Below are positions 54,540 to 63,874 of a stretch of DNA of 64,000 nucleotides, piece by piece; positions within the stretch are counted from its first letter, which is position 1, and each line of letters opens with the position of its first letter. Source of the stretch: Domibacillus sp. PGB-M46 (GTDB lineage: Bacteria > Bacillota > Bacilli > Bacillales > Domibacillaceae); NCBI RefSeq assembly GCF_022668875.1, contig NZ_JAKGCR010000014.1:37771-101770 (forward strand). Reading direction: 5' to 3'. A program made the position numbers and the translations under genes. The notes beneath the pieces were generated by a model. The model was not told the DNA's origin, searched no databases, and was given only the letters and a program-made list of their open reading frames with translations.

Positions 54540-55457
54540 TTACTGCTTTAATATTTTCTTTAAGATAAGTGATGAAATAAGAACAATGAAGAAAAATACG
54601 ACAGCAATCGCGGATGAATAGCCGACATCCCGGAATTGAAATCCGTTTTCATATAACATAAAGACCAAGGTTTTCGTTGAATCACTTGGACCACCGTTTG
54701 TCATGACGTATGGCTGAATAAATAATCGAAATGCTTGGATTGTCGTAATAATCAGCACAAATCCTGTAACGTGGCTAATGGATGGGAGTGTGACATTTCG
54801 AAACTTCTGCCACACACTTGCCCCGTCCATTTCGGCTGCTTCATATAACTCTTCTGGCACTTCTTTTAAACCAGCTAAAAAAATCATCATTTGAAAGCCC
54901 GCTGCCTGCCACACTGACATAAAAATAATGGAATTCATTGATTGGTCTGCACTTAATAGAAAGGGCTGGTTTTCAATACCAAAAAAATTCAACGCATGAT
55001 TAATCAAGCCGCTGTCCACGTTGTACAGAAAAGTCCATAAAATAGCGACAACCACCATGGAAGTCACCACAGGGCTAAAAAAGAAAACACGTCCAAGACT
55101 TGCCACCTTTACTTTCTTGTTGACCAAAATAGCCAATCCTAATGCCACAGCGCTTTGAATAGGTACAACAAGTGCCGTAAAGTATAATGTGTTTTTTAAT
55201 GAAGTAAGAAAGATCCCATCTTGAAAAAGACGAATATAATTATCAAATCCCGTAAATTCTTTGCCGTCTGGATTCAACATGTTGTAGCTCATAAAGCTGT
55301 AACCGAAAGCCAGCATAACCGGTAAAATCAAAAACGTAAACAGCAGTACCAGTGCCGGAAGAGAAAAAGCAATACCCAGCCAGCGCTTTTGTGTTTCATA
55401 TGTCAGTGTTTTTCTTTCCACTTGGATAGGCGTAACGGTCTTTTCCACTGTCTTCAC
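54540..55457 (-). CDS. Sugar ABC transporter permease, MalF/MsmF type
   Basis: 305 residues. A 28-residue cytosolic N-terminus precedes the membrane helices; the EAA loop is LYEAAEMDGASVWQKFRNVTLPS. It is the first permease of the importer and starts 50 bases after the binding protein stop, beyond a stable hairpin. Confidence 0.92.
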   Translation of the reverse strand: MKTVEKTVTPIQVERKTLTYETQKRWLGIAFSLPALVLLFTFLILPVMLAFGYSFMSYNMLNPDGKEFTGFDNYIRLFQDGIFLTSLKNTLYFTALVVPIQSAVALGLAILVNKKVKVASLGRVFFFSPVVTSMVVVAILWTFLYNVDSGLINHALNFFGIENQPFLLSADQSMNSIIFMSVWQAAGFQMMIFLAGLKEVPEELYEAAEMDGASVWQKFRNVTLPSISHVTGFVLIITTIQAFRLFIQPYVMTNGGPSDSTKTLVFMLYENGFQFRDVGYSSAIAVVFFFIVLISSLILKKILKQ

Positions 55458-55469
55458 CTCTTTTTATTG

Positions 55470-55500
55470 AAAAGGCAATCATTATCCATGATTGCCTTTT
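55470..55500 (-). promoter_or_regulatory. Intercistronic hairpin after the fructoside binding protein
   Basis: Perfect 13-bp stem AAAAGGCAATCAT / ATGATTGCCTTTT with a 5-base loop. As at 8973-8998 it sits between binding protein and first permease, fitting partial termination that keeps the binding protein in excess. Confidence 0.7.
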
Positions 55501-55507
55501 TCGTTTA

Positions 55508-56788
55508 TTAGTTTTTTCGATCAATATCTGTATCTACTTCTTTGGCTACTTTATCTAGCTCTTCTTGCACATCGCCACCAAGGAAAATATTTTGTACGGC
55601 TTGTCCATATTTAGTAGAAAGAACAGGGTAAGACGTAGTTAATGGACGCGGATGCGCTGTTTCTAACACTTGGTCTTTTAATACGTTTAACGGTTCTTTA
55701 TCCCATTCAGCCAATTCTGTAAAGGCATCAGTCCGTGCCGGCGGCTTATCTTCAACAGCTGCCAATTTCAAAACATTTTCTTTTGTATGGATAAAGTTTA
55801 AAAGTTCAGCGGCGGCTTCTTTATCTTTCGCGCTTGTTGAAACGCCCCATGCCCAGTCACCTGATGGAGATACTTGTTCCCCATTTGGACTTTTCGGATA
55901 ATACGTAATGCCCCACTCTGTGTCTGGATAATCTTTTAGCTTTGCCCACTCCCACGAACCCATTAGCATCATGGCTGCTTTTCCATCTTCAAATTCTGTT
56001 GGAGTTGGCTGCAAGTTAACAAGTCCTTCTTTTGTGAACTTTTGCAAATATTTCAAAGCTTCCACTGTTTTCGGTCCGTTTACATGCCCATCTGCTTTTG
56101 ATCCGTCTTCTGCAATAAAGCTGCCGCCATTGCTCCAGACAGTAGGTCCAGTAAAGTAAATGATCCATTCGCCGTAATCAAGTGTCCAATTGACACCGTA
56201 AATTCCCTTTTCTTTATTGGTAAGCTTCTTGGCTGCTGCGTAAAATTCATCCCATGTCCATGCTTCTTCTAACGTTTTGGGCGGCGTAATTCCCGCTTCT
56301 TCCAGCATTTTCACATTGTAGAACAAAGCTACGGTCGATTCCATCGGTGAAATGGCATACAGCTTGTCTTCAAATGTCCCTTGCTTGATAACAGAGTCAA
56401 CAAACTGATCCTGCTCTTCAATCATTCCATCAATTGGCTGAATAATGCCAGCGTCCGCGTAGTTGGCTACATTTGGTCCGTCCATTGCTACCAAGTCCGG
56501 CAGTGTATTGCTAGTTGCTGCCGCTGAGATTTTATCTTCGTAAGCATATTTATTTCCTCGGGGAATAAATTCAATCTCCGCTTCAATCTCACCGTCATGC
56601 TCTTTATTGAATGCATCAATAACTTCTTGATAAGCAGCGCTCGTATTGCCTTCAGGGTACCAAAGCGTTAGTTTTGTTTCGCCATTGCTCCCTTCAGCGC
56701 TTTTATTATCCTCTTTACCACAGCCACTTAACGCACCAATAGACAACATCGCTGCTGTGCTCAATACTAACAATTTCTTCATCTGCAT
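55508..56788 (-). CDS. Extracellular sugar-binding lipoprotein of the fructoside ABC importer
   Basis: 426 residues; lipobox IGALSGC (Cys about 23) anchors it outside. KLTLWYPEGNTSAAYQEVIDAFNKEHDGEIEAE and AAMMLMGSWEWAKLKDYPDTEWGITYYPKSPNGEQ are typical of family 1 binding proteins. GGGGGGAAATGC precedes the first ATG; the second Met is two codons later. First gene of the transport operon; the promoter block is at 56836-56884. Confidence 0.92.
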   Translation of the reverse strand: MQMKKLLVLSTAAMLSIGALSGCGKEDNKSAEGSNGETKLTLWYPEGNTSAAYQEVIDAFNKEHDGEIEAEIEFIPRGNKYAYEDKISAAATSNTLPDLVAMDGPNVANYADAGIIQPIDGMIEEQDQFVDSVIKQGTFEDKLYAISPMESTVALFYNVKMLEEAGITPPKTLEEAWTWDEFYAAAKKLTNKEKGIYGVNWTLDYGEWIIYFTGPTVWSNGGSFIAEDGSKADGHVNGPKTVEALKYLQKFTKEGLVNLQPTPTEFEDGKAAMMLMGSWEWAKLKDYPDTEWGITYYPKSPNGEQVSPSGDWAWGVSTSAKDKEAAAELLNFIHTKENVLKLAAVEDKPPARTDAFTELAEWDKEPLNVLKDQVLETAHPRPLTTSYPVLSTKYGQAVQNIFLGGDVQEELDKVAKEVDTDIDRKN

Positions 56789-56835
56789 TTCCCCCCGTCT
56801 TTCTTAAAGCGTTTTCATATATTCATCTTAGTTGA

Positions 56836-56884
56836 TGGTAAGCGTTTTCAAAATGAGGTGATTCTATTTTTTATGTTGAAATTT
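56836..56884 (-). promoter_or_regulatory. Promoter block of the fructoside ABC operon, with cre-like site
   Basis: TGGTAAGCGTTTTCAA (56836-56851) has one mismatch to cre. The bases that follow (ATGAGGTGATTCTATTTTTT and on) resemble those at 51780-51810. On the minus strand the order is conserved box, TTTTGAAA, then the cre core. Confidence 0.6.
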
Positions 56885-56900
56885 CTCTTACACAAAAAAA

Positions 56901-56923
56901 AACCTTTTCAATTTGAAAAGGTT
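56901..56923 (-). terminator. Terminator of the three-component regulatory operon
   Basis: AACCTTTTCAA / TTGAAAAGGTT followed on the minus strand by a long T run, 10 bases after the response regulator stop codon. Confidence 0.8.
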
Positions 56924-56931
56924 AAAAGGTT

Positions 56932-58077
56932 TTAGAACTCCGCATGCTGCTTTCTATATTCACTTGGTGTTTGATGCAAACGCTTCTTAAATACCTGGCT
57001 GAAATAACGCTGGTCAGTATAGCCGACTTTCTCAGCAATTTCGTACGTTTTAAGTTTTGTATGGGTTAAGAAAAAACACGCTTTTTCAATACGGTAGTTT
57101 GTCACATATTCAAGAAAGGTCACACCGGTTTCTTGTTTAAATAACAGACTAAAATAACTAACACTCATTTCTGCGTAAGCCGCCGCTTGCTCGGCACCAA
57201 TATCCTCATGATAATGTTCCTGAATGAAAGATATTACTTTTTCAATAGCATCGGACGCTGTCTTTTTGGACTGGTACTTTTCCATAAGCTCTGTAAAGAA
57301 AACGACGGACCCATCCAGTCGGTGAAGGTTCATCCATTGCTTAAGAGTTTCCAAATTAGGCTTTACCTGTTCTTCATGTGTGAGAGGTTCACCAATCAAT
57401 ACTCGGTAGCCTGTTAAATTGCGCTGATACAAATCGTTATATAATAGGTGGATATCCTCTTTTGACCATTCCCCTAGACACAGGGTCATTGTGGCCGAAA
57501 GCGGATAACAAAAATGCCTCGCTCTGCTGCTGGAAAATAACTTTTCGTCCAGCTGCTCCGCAGACTCCTGCCCTTGCTTTTCAATCAAAATCGGCACGAC
57601 CGGCTTACTTAAAGAGGTTATAGTTGTTTCAGTTTCACGCGAACCTGTTATAAGTAAATTATGCAAATGATGCTTGTCCGTCTCATACGTTTTTTCTGCT
57701 TCATTCCGTAATTGATTAACAGCTCGCTGGATACACTGCTGTAATTCTTCGTAATCAACCGGCTTTAATATATAATCAAGTGCTCTCCACTTTAACCCTT
57801 CTCTTGCATATTCAAATTCATCATAACCACTAATTAAAATTGCCAAAGGCGCTTTAGGCAATTGATTCAACTGCTTTAACAGCTCCAGACCGGTCATTCC
57901 AGGCATAGATATATCAGTCAATAGTAAATCTGCCTGCTGTTCTTGGCAAAGACTCAATGCCTCCTCCCCGTTTTTAGCCGTTCCTACAACCTCACAGGCT
58001 AGGTCATTCCATGGAATAATCTGTTTTAAATTCCTGAGTATAATCGCTTCATCATCTGCAATTACTACTTTAAACAT
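56932..58077 (-). CDS. AraC-type response regulator of the fructoside locus
   Basis: 381 residues from ATG 58075-58077 (GAGGTG upstream), overlapping the kinase stop by 8 bases. The receiver domain has D8-D9, phospho-acceptor D55 (LTDISMPG) and Lys in YILKPVD. A shorter middle region leads to the C-terminal AraC HTH (TYEIAEKVGYTDQRYFSQVFKKRLHQTPSEYR). Probably activates the promoters at 56.84 and 51.76 kb, which share a sequence block. Confidence 0.92.
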   Translation of the reverse strand: MFKVVIADDEAIILRNLKQIIPWNDLACEVVGTAKNGEEALSLCQEQQADLLLTDISMPGMTGLELLKQLNQLPKAPLAILISGYDEFEYAREGLKWRALDYILKPVDYEELQQCIQRAVNQLRNEAEKTYETDKHHLHNLLITGSRETETTITSLSKPVVPILIEKQGQESAEQLDEKLFSSSRARHFCYPLSATMTLCLGEWSKEDIHLLYNDLYQRNLTGYRVLIGEPLTHEEQVKPNLETLKQWMNLHRLDGSVVFFTELMEKYQSKKTASDAIEKVISFIQEHYHEDIGAEQAAAYAEMSVSYFSLLFKQETGVTFLEYVTNYRIEKACFFLTHTKLKTYEIAEKVGYTDQRYFSQVFKKRLHQTPSEYRKQHAEF

Positions 58078-59821
58078 TCGCTTTTTCACCTCGGCTTACT
58101 GGAAATGATAGTTGTATGATGGTTCCTTGCTCAGAAGAACAAATTATCATACCGTATGATTTTCCGTAATATAGTTGCAGCCGCTCATGTACATTTCGAA
58201 GGCCATGTCCCTTTTCTTCAAAGTCTTCTCTTTTTTGAAGAATTTTTACTAAATTAGCCTTTGAAATACCTTTTCCATTATCTCTTATCTGAAAATAGCC
58301 TTTACCACCAACACACTTCCCAGAAATCGATATCAGCCCATCTTCCTGTTCCTCAAAAGCATGGATCAAGATATTTTCTACAAGCGGCTGTAAGATTAAC
58401 TTGAGTACCCGCTTTTGACTTAACGACTCATCTATATCCAGCTCATAGGAAAAGGAGTCATTAAAACGGATTTTTTGAATTTCTAGATAACTGATTACAT
58501 GGCTGACTTCCCGCTGCACAGGTACTTCATAGTCCCCATTGATGCTGATCCGCAAAAGCCGTCCTAGATTAATGGTCATTTTGCTAATTTCTTTTTGCCC
58601 GCTCATGGCTGCAAGGGCATTAATGGATTCCAGCGTATTATAAAGAAAGTGTGGATTGATTTGTTGCTGTAAAATTTTAAATTCGGCTGTACGGCTTTTT
58701 TCTTCTTCTTTTTTAATTTGCACAATGAGTTGTCCCAGACGCTGGACCATTTGATTAAACCTGAGTGATAAACGGTTTAACTCTTTTAAATTGTAGGTCT
58801 TCATTCGAACGGATAAGTCACCTTTTTCGACTTGCTTCATGCTATCTTGAAGGGCTTGAACAAAACCAGCTGTTTTTCTTAAATAAAAGAAATTAAAAAA
58901 TATGGCTGCTAGCAAGGCTAATAAAGCCAAACCTAATGTAGTGTTTCGGATATAGGTAATATCGTTTGAAAGAAGTGCCCAAGGTTTTAAAGAAACAAGC
59001 CAAATATCTTCCTCCCCTGCTAAATTCAGTTGAGAAGGCATATAAGTAATTAATTGTGTTTCTCCATTCCAAGGCTCTAACAAATAGCCTGTTTCGCCTG
59101 ATTGTACTTGCTGAAGAGACTCAACCGCGAGCTTTTTTCCAATCCACTGGTCATCCAACGCATACAGAATTTCTCCCTCTTTATTGATTAAAAGTTCTGT
59201 AGAAACAGCCGAAGAATCTTGTTTAAATACTTGGTCAAATAGATCAAGCCGAATGAGGAGCACCATATAACCCAAAGGATCAAGAGTATCAATATCATTG
59301 ACAACTCTTCCATGTGTGAAAAAAAGAGCCGTATTTTGCTGAAATGGATGAGACACAACAGCTGAAGGGCTTTGCCAAACAGGTTCGCCTTTTATTTTTT
59401 TCATTTCTTGAAGCAGCTGCTGTGAAAAAAGATTCTCCTCTTGAGATACTCGATTGTTTGACTGATACACCTTTTCTTCTAATGTATTGTATAAAGCAAA
59501 CTGATGAACTTCAGCATTAGCATACATTACACCAGCAATTGCTTGCTCTTTGCTGTACAAATCATAGATACTTTCTTTTTTAGAAGACGTTAAGAAAGAT
59601 TGAACATCTCCTGAAGCAATTATATAATCTGAAAAATGGTTTACTTCTGTAATAGATGCCATCATATTTCGATCGAGCATTTTTAATGTTTCAACTGTCT
59701 GACTGCTAATGGTTTTTTGCAGGATGTCTGTTGAGATTCGATTAGAGATGTAACCTAATACCGTTATTGGCACCAAGACAAAAATTAGAAAAGCGGCAAT
59801 CATTTTTTTGTTGAAAGTCAT
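58070..59821 (-). CDS. Sensor histidine kinase (YesM/LytS type) of the fructoside locus
   Basis: 583 residues. Helix 1 at about 7-25, extracellular sensor to about 290, helix 2 (LGLALLALLAAIFFNFFYL), HAMP, then the kinase core with H391 in INPHFLYNTLESI, LVENILIHAFE, DNGKGI and GHGLRNVHERL. Its ATG overlaps the stop of the lipoprotein gene (TAATG), so lipoprotein, kinase and regulator are translated as a coupled set. Confidence 0.92.
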   Translation of the reverse strand: MTFNKKMIAAFLIFVLVPITVLGYISNRISTDILQKTISSQTVETLKMLDRNMMASITEVNHFSDYIIASGDVQSFLTSSKKESIYDLYSKEQAIAGVMYANAEVHQFALYNTLEEKVYQSNNRVSQEENLFSQQLLQEMKKIKGEPVWQSPSAVVSHPFQQNTALFFTHGRVVNDIDTLDPLGYMVLLIRLDLFDQVFKQDSSAVSTELLINKEGEILYALDDQWIGKKLAVESLQQVQSGETGYLLEPWNGETQLITYMPSQLNLAGEEDIWLVSLKPWALLSNDITYIRNTTLGLALLALLAAIFFNFFYLRKTAGFVQALQDSMKQVEKGDLSVRMKTYNLKELNRLSLRFNQMVQRLGQLIVQIKKEEEKSRTAEFKILQQQINPHFLYNTLESINALAAMSGQKEISKMTINLGRLLRISINGDYEVPVQREVSHVISYLEIQKIRFNDSFSYELDIDESLSQKRVLKLILQPLVENILIHAFEEQEDGLISISGKCVGGKGYFQIRDNGKGISKANLVKILQKREDFEEKGHGLRNVHERLQLYYGKSYGMIICSSEQGTIIQLSFPVSRGEKANV

Positions 59822-61068
59822 TATGGGTTTACCTTTTCTGGTGTCATGTTTTTGTTGTATTTCTCAAACATCTCTTCAAGATTGTGCAAATATTTTCTCT
59901 CATTTTGATCGAGAAAAAATTGCATAGTATGCTGCCGATATTCTGTTTCTGCCGCTGTTCCTCCTGCCCAGTAATGATTAGGCCAATTAACCATTTCCCC
60001 GTCTGTCACTTTTTCTTCAAGCGGCTCTAGTACTTCTTTTGTTTTTTGCACGCCCATAATCGTACTGATTGACCCTTCATACAGCGATAGACCTTGAGCA
60101 TTGCTTTCTTCTGTTAAAAAAGACAAAAATAGCTTTGCTTCTGCAGGGTATTTTGTTTCTGACGAAATACTGATTCCAATGTCTACTCCTCCCAATACGT
60201 TATTTTGCTTGGGATCATTCGATACAGGAACAGGAAAAATACCATACTGTAAAGTGGGGTTTAATTTCTCAATAACAGGAAGAGCCCAGCTTCCCATTAT
60301 ATACATTGTCCCTTCTTTAGCGGCAAAAGCCTCATTAGCTTCTGAGTATCCCATATTAAAAGATTCAGGGGGCGTATAGGAAATAAGCGTTTCTACTTTC
60401 TGGGTTATTTCTTTCCACCTTGGATCATCCCGCACTGAAGAGGGCATTTGCCAATAGGATGGTGAAAATGCATTCGCTACAAAACTCAGCGTAACGATAC
60501 TCGTTTGGTTAGCGTCTTTATTAGGCATAATAAGCGGCTGTTTCCCTGATTTCTTTAATTCATTCATTACAGCAATCCACTCATCCCATGTAGATGGGAT
60601 GGTCAGGCCTAAATCACTAAAATCATCCTTGTTATACAGAACGCCAACGGCATTCTGAGTGAACGCAACTCCATACATGCGGCCGTTTACTTCATATCGC
60701 TGCTGAATCGTTGGCTGGACACGATCTAAAAACATTTCTTTAGTTAAATCTAGCATATACCCTTTTACTGCCCGGTTCTTATAATCTTGTTCAAGTGGAT
60801 AACTAATAAACAAGTCAGGAGGATAGCCTTGAGCAATGCGGGTTTTTAATACAGACATGCCATTTGGAGCAATTACCTGTTCGATGTTGATATGCGGATA
60901 TTTTTCTTCAAAGTTCGCAATTAGTTGATCAAAAATAGGCCTAGTTTCTTCCTTAACAGTAAAAAATTCAAGCGTAACGGGCTCCTTTTCCTGTTCAAGA
61001 ATTTCAGGTCCATTTTGAGAACAGGCCCCTAACAAAACAGTAAGCCCCAGTAGCCATCCTTTTTTCAT
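59821..61068 (-). CDS. Binding-protein-like lipoprotein, sensory partner of the kinase
   Basis: 415 residues; lipobox LTVLLGAC (Cys 16). LEFFTVKEETRPIFDQLIANFEEKYPHINIEQVIAPNG and EGTMYIMGSWALPVIEKLNP are family 1 solute-binding features. It is not next to permease genes; it is the first gene of an operon with kinase and regulator. It therefore probably delivers sugar to the kinase sensor domain, not to the transporter, forming a three-component system. Confidence 0.87.
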   Translation of the reverse strand: MKKGWLLGLTVLLGACSQNGPEILEQEKEPVTLEFFTVKEETRPIFDQLIANFEEKYPHINIEQVIAPNGMSVLKTRIAQGYPPDLFISYPLEQDYKNRAVKGYMLDLTKEMFLDRVQPTIQQRYEVNGRMYGVAFTQNAVGVLYNKDDFSDLGLTIPSTWDEWIAVMNELKKSGKQPLIMPNKDANQTSIVTLSFVANAFSPSYWQMPSSVRDDPRWKEITQKVETLISYTPPESFNMGYSEANEAFAAKEGTMYIMGSWALPVIEKLNPTLQYGIFPVPVSNDPKQNNVLGGVDIGISISSETKYPAEAKLFLSFLTEESNAQGLSLYEGSISTIMGVQKTKEVLEPLEEKVTDGEMVNWPNHYWAGGTAAETEYRQHTMQFFLDQNERKYLHNLEEMFEKYNKNMTPEKVNP

Positions 61069-61275
61069 AAATTGGCCTCCTGCTTTCTTTCAGCAAATTA
61101 TATGTAAATAAAGTATACAATAAATTAGAACTATTAAAGTTATTATGTTTTATGGTTACATTTCTATTAAGCCCTTACAATTAGTGATAAGAGGGTGTCT
61201 CTGTTAGGAAGATTTAGAGGAAAATTATTTTCGAACTATGTTTTTTAGAAGTTTTTTAATTGATGATTTGTCAAA

Positions 61276-61515
61276 TTAAGCGCAACACTTCGGCAATAAA
61301 CGTTTCGTGTGGCGTACGCCGACCCAGGCACTTGCGCGGCCAAGAGCCTGGCCCAGCTCATCACCCGTTGCCTTACAGGCCGTTGGTATTTTCATTGCTT
61401 CCACGCTGCCAGGGAGAATACGGGTCCGCAAAATAAAAGGAGTCCCTATGTCTTTTTCCAGCATGGCATAACAGCTGAATTCTTTTCCACAATCTGTGGT
61501 TGCCGTCTTGAAGAC
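61276..61515 (-). pseudogene. IS30-family transposase C-terminal remnant
   Basis: Over two frames the minus strand encodes TTDCGKEFSCYAMLEKDIGTPF, then FADPYSPWQRGSNENTNGL, then PRKCLGRRTPHETF. This is the IS30 DDE core up to the Glu of RGSNEN, joined to the extreme C-terminus after an internal deletion, with frameshifts. No intact inverted repeats were found nearby. Confidence 0.75.
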
Positions 61516-61530
61516 CTGCTTCAGCATACG

Positions 61531-61557
61531 AAAAAAACTGCCGACAATAGTCGGCAG
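61531..61557 (-). terminator. Terminator of the PAP2 phosphatase gene
   Basis: CTGCCGAC AATA GTCGGCAG with TTTTTTT on the minus strand, 25 bases after the phosphatase stop codon. Confidence 0.9.
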
Positions 61558-61582
61558 CTTAGATATTTCGAATGAGCCATTG

Positions 61583-63874
61583 CTATTTTTTTGCTTTGAT
61601 ACTTGCAATAACACTATTATCTTTATATTTGACAGTTACCTTGTAACCACTAGCAGTTACATTATCAAATTTACCTTTCACCTTGTCGGCAGTCACTAAA
61701 GTAATGTCTTTAGCTTTTCCTATTTCATAATCAGAAAGATCTAAATTCAGGTCCCCACCATCAAGGTATAACAGTCCATCAACATTTACTTGACTGTTAT
61801 CATCATCCATTGCAATATCCAAGTTTCCAGCTTCTATTGTAAAATTGCCATTTAGATTTAAAGGTCCATCTGCATCCACTGAAACTGTTCCATTTTCTAA
61901 ATAAAGATCGCCTTTACCAAAAGCAGCCGTAGAAGTGGCTTCCAGCGTTCCTTCTTTTAGCAATGTGCCTCCTGTATAACTGTTATCTCCTGTCAATGTA
62001 AGCATGCCTGTCCCTTTCTTGGTAAGCATACCACTGCCAGTAATATCATTTCTCCACCAATCATGGGCGTTAAATCTTCCTTTTGAAGCATCCATATCAA
62101 CGGTTACATTGTTTAAAAACGCACCATATCCATCAGCTGCTGTTACCAAATCAAGTCTTCCCCAGCCATTTGACTCGTCTATTACAGGATAGCCTGATTC
62201 AATTTCTGTGGTATATAATACTTCTCTGCGTTGCTGATCTGTTAAATAAGGCTGACGGGTTTCCAATAAAACTTCGGCTCCTTTAGGCACTACAGGGGCT
62301 AAACCTTTTGTTCCTGTTTGAGGTAATCCGTAAGTAAGTTTTTCCCGATAGAAAGCTTTATTTGCTTCATGATCTTCCCACTTTTCCTCGTCATACGCAC
62401 TTTCAAACTTATAATCCTCTGTTACCGTATGTGCATATTCGTACAAGCTCATTCCTTTTGATTGGGCTAATTCACCGAATACCTTTCCAGCATTTTCATA
62501 CGCCTTATCCAGTACCTCTTTGTTTTCTGGAAGATTGTATGCAAATGCAGTCATTGCCGTAGATTGTATTCTTGCTCCTATCACATCAAGTGGAGAGTGC
62601 ATTCCGGCCACTATTCTATTTTCTCCCATTTGAGCGGCTCTTGTTAAAAATTCAGTATATCTTTCCGGTGTTGCATAGGCAAATCCGAATGTTGATAAAT
62701 ACGATGCACTTGTATGCCCGCTTGGAAACGCTCCATCTTTTCCTCTTCCGTCTTCCGCTTTTCTTTTTACATACTCTAATGCAGGAATGACCTCCACATT
62801 TGTTTCATATTGCTCGAAATGTTTTTCTCCTGTTTCTTTTTTGCCGCCTGAAGGCAATTTTTCTACGGCACTTTCACCACTGCCGATTGTTTCCCAAACA
62901 GGTAAACCGTTCTGATCAACAACTTCTTTCACTTCTCCATTTGAATTCATTCTGTATGGTCTTGGAGAAGAGAAAAAGTACTTAGAAGGATTTGACGAAG
63001 AAGGATTTCTAAATCTAATTAAATGAACTAAATCCATCGCATCTGAAAGTTCAGATTCCTTCCATTGACCCATTCCCTGGCTTTCGTCTTCCGCAGTTGC
63101 TTCTTCCAAAACCTTATTCATGTCTTCTGGTGACCTTACAATATTTGTTACCGGGTTCACTATATCTACGTAAGTATTAGCTAAAGGTCCATACGCTTCG
63201 ATCATGCTGTATATCTTATCTCTTTGATCATCGTAATAGGCTGCTAACGCCTCTTCATCTGTTCTGTTTTTCGTAACATCTTCTACATATTTTATATTGG
63301 CTTTCCAAGTCTCTGCATGTCTGATTTCTTCGTTTGCATATGTTTTCTTATCCGCTACTACTTTTGTTTCATCATTTTTATATCCATCAAAATAAACGGT
63401 AGGTCCGTCGCCATATGCTGCAACCTCACCATTTGCACCTGGTTTAGTTAACGCTGTTCCATCTCTCCAATCCGGCTGATTCATTGACCAGATTTGATCA
63501 AAACCATCTAAAATATGAATAAAAGGATTGGTTGCAGCTATATTCTTTAAGACAGGATCATTTGCATTTCCGCCATTATCCACTGCGGGTAAAGGCTGCT
63601 CAGCTTCAGGAGCATCTATATTTACTTCTTCAGTAGTTCCTTGTGGTTTTGAAGGTTTTGAAAGCTTATCTTTTTTTAAAGCCTTATTTGCTTCTGCACG
63701 AAAACTGTCAGGGTATCCTTTCATTGAGCCATTATCAATCCAAGGTGAAACTTCATTTTTCGCAAAGCTCTCCTCGATATCAGAAGATTGGCCGGCGGCC
63801 TGAACAGGAAGCACAGAGGATCCCATGGTTAGCACTGCAAGTACTGTTATTGATTTTTTTTGCATAAATTTCAT
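61583..63874 (-). CDS. Secreted PAP2 acid phosphatase with C-terminal autotransporter-type (PATR) repeat
   Basis: 763 residues. Signal peptide ends near VLPVQAAG. The PAP2 centre comprises KYFFSSPRPYRM (about 300), PSGHTSASY (382-390) and NRIVAGMHSPLDV (about 416-428), the three class A phosphatase motifs. The last 160 residues hold GSGMLTKKGTGMLTLTGDNSYTGGTLLKEGTLE, a passenger-associated-transport-repeat signature normally seen in Gram-negative autotransporters, then a beta-helix-like stretch. No beta-barrel or LPXTG follows. Probably releases phosphate outside the cell. The first of two close ATGs is used; GGAG lies 13 bases upstream of it, 22 from the second. Confidence 0.88.
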   Translation of the reverse strand: MKFMQKKSITVLAVLTMGSSVLPVQAAGQSSDIEESFAKNEVSPWIDNGSMKGYPDSFRAEANKALKKDKLSKPSKPQGTTEEVNIDAPEAEQPLPAVDNGGNANDPVLKNIAATNPFIHILDGFDQIWSMNQPDWRDGTALTKPGANGEVAAYGDGPTVYFDGYKNDETKVVADKKTYANEEIRHAETWKANIKYVEDVTKNRTDEEALAAYYDDQRDKIYSMIEAYGPLANTYVDIVNPVTNIVRSPEDMNKVLEEATAEDESQGMGQWKESELSDAMDLVHLIRFRNPSSSNPSKYFFSSPRPYRMNSNGEVKEVVDQNGLPVWETIGSGESAVEKLPSGGKKETGEKHFEQYETNVEVIPALEYVKRKAEDGRGKDGAFPSGHTSASYLSTFGFAYATPERYTEFLTRAAQMGENRIVAGMHSPLDVIGARIQSTAMTAFAYNLPENKEVLDKAYENAGKVFGELAQSKGMSLYEYAHTVTEDYKFESAYDEEKWEDHEANKAFYREKLTYGLPQTGTKGLAPVVPKGAEVLLETRQPYLTDQQRREVLYTTEIESGYPVIDESNGWGRLDLVTAADGYGAFLNNVTVDMDASKGRFNAHDWWRNDITGSGMLTKKGTGMLTLTGDNSYTGGTLLKEGTLEATSTAAFGKGDLYLENGTVSVDADGPLNLNGNFTIEAGNLDIAMDDDNSQVNVDGLLYLDGGDLNLDLSDYEIGKAKDITLVTADKVKGKFDNVTASGYKVTVKYKDNSVIASIKAKK

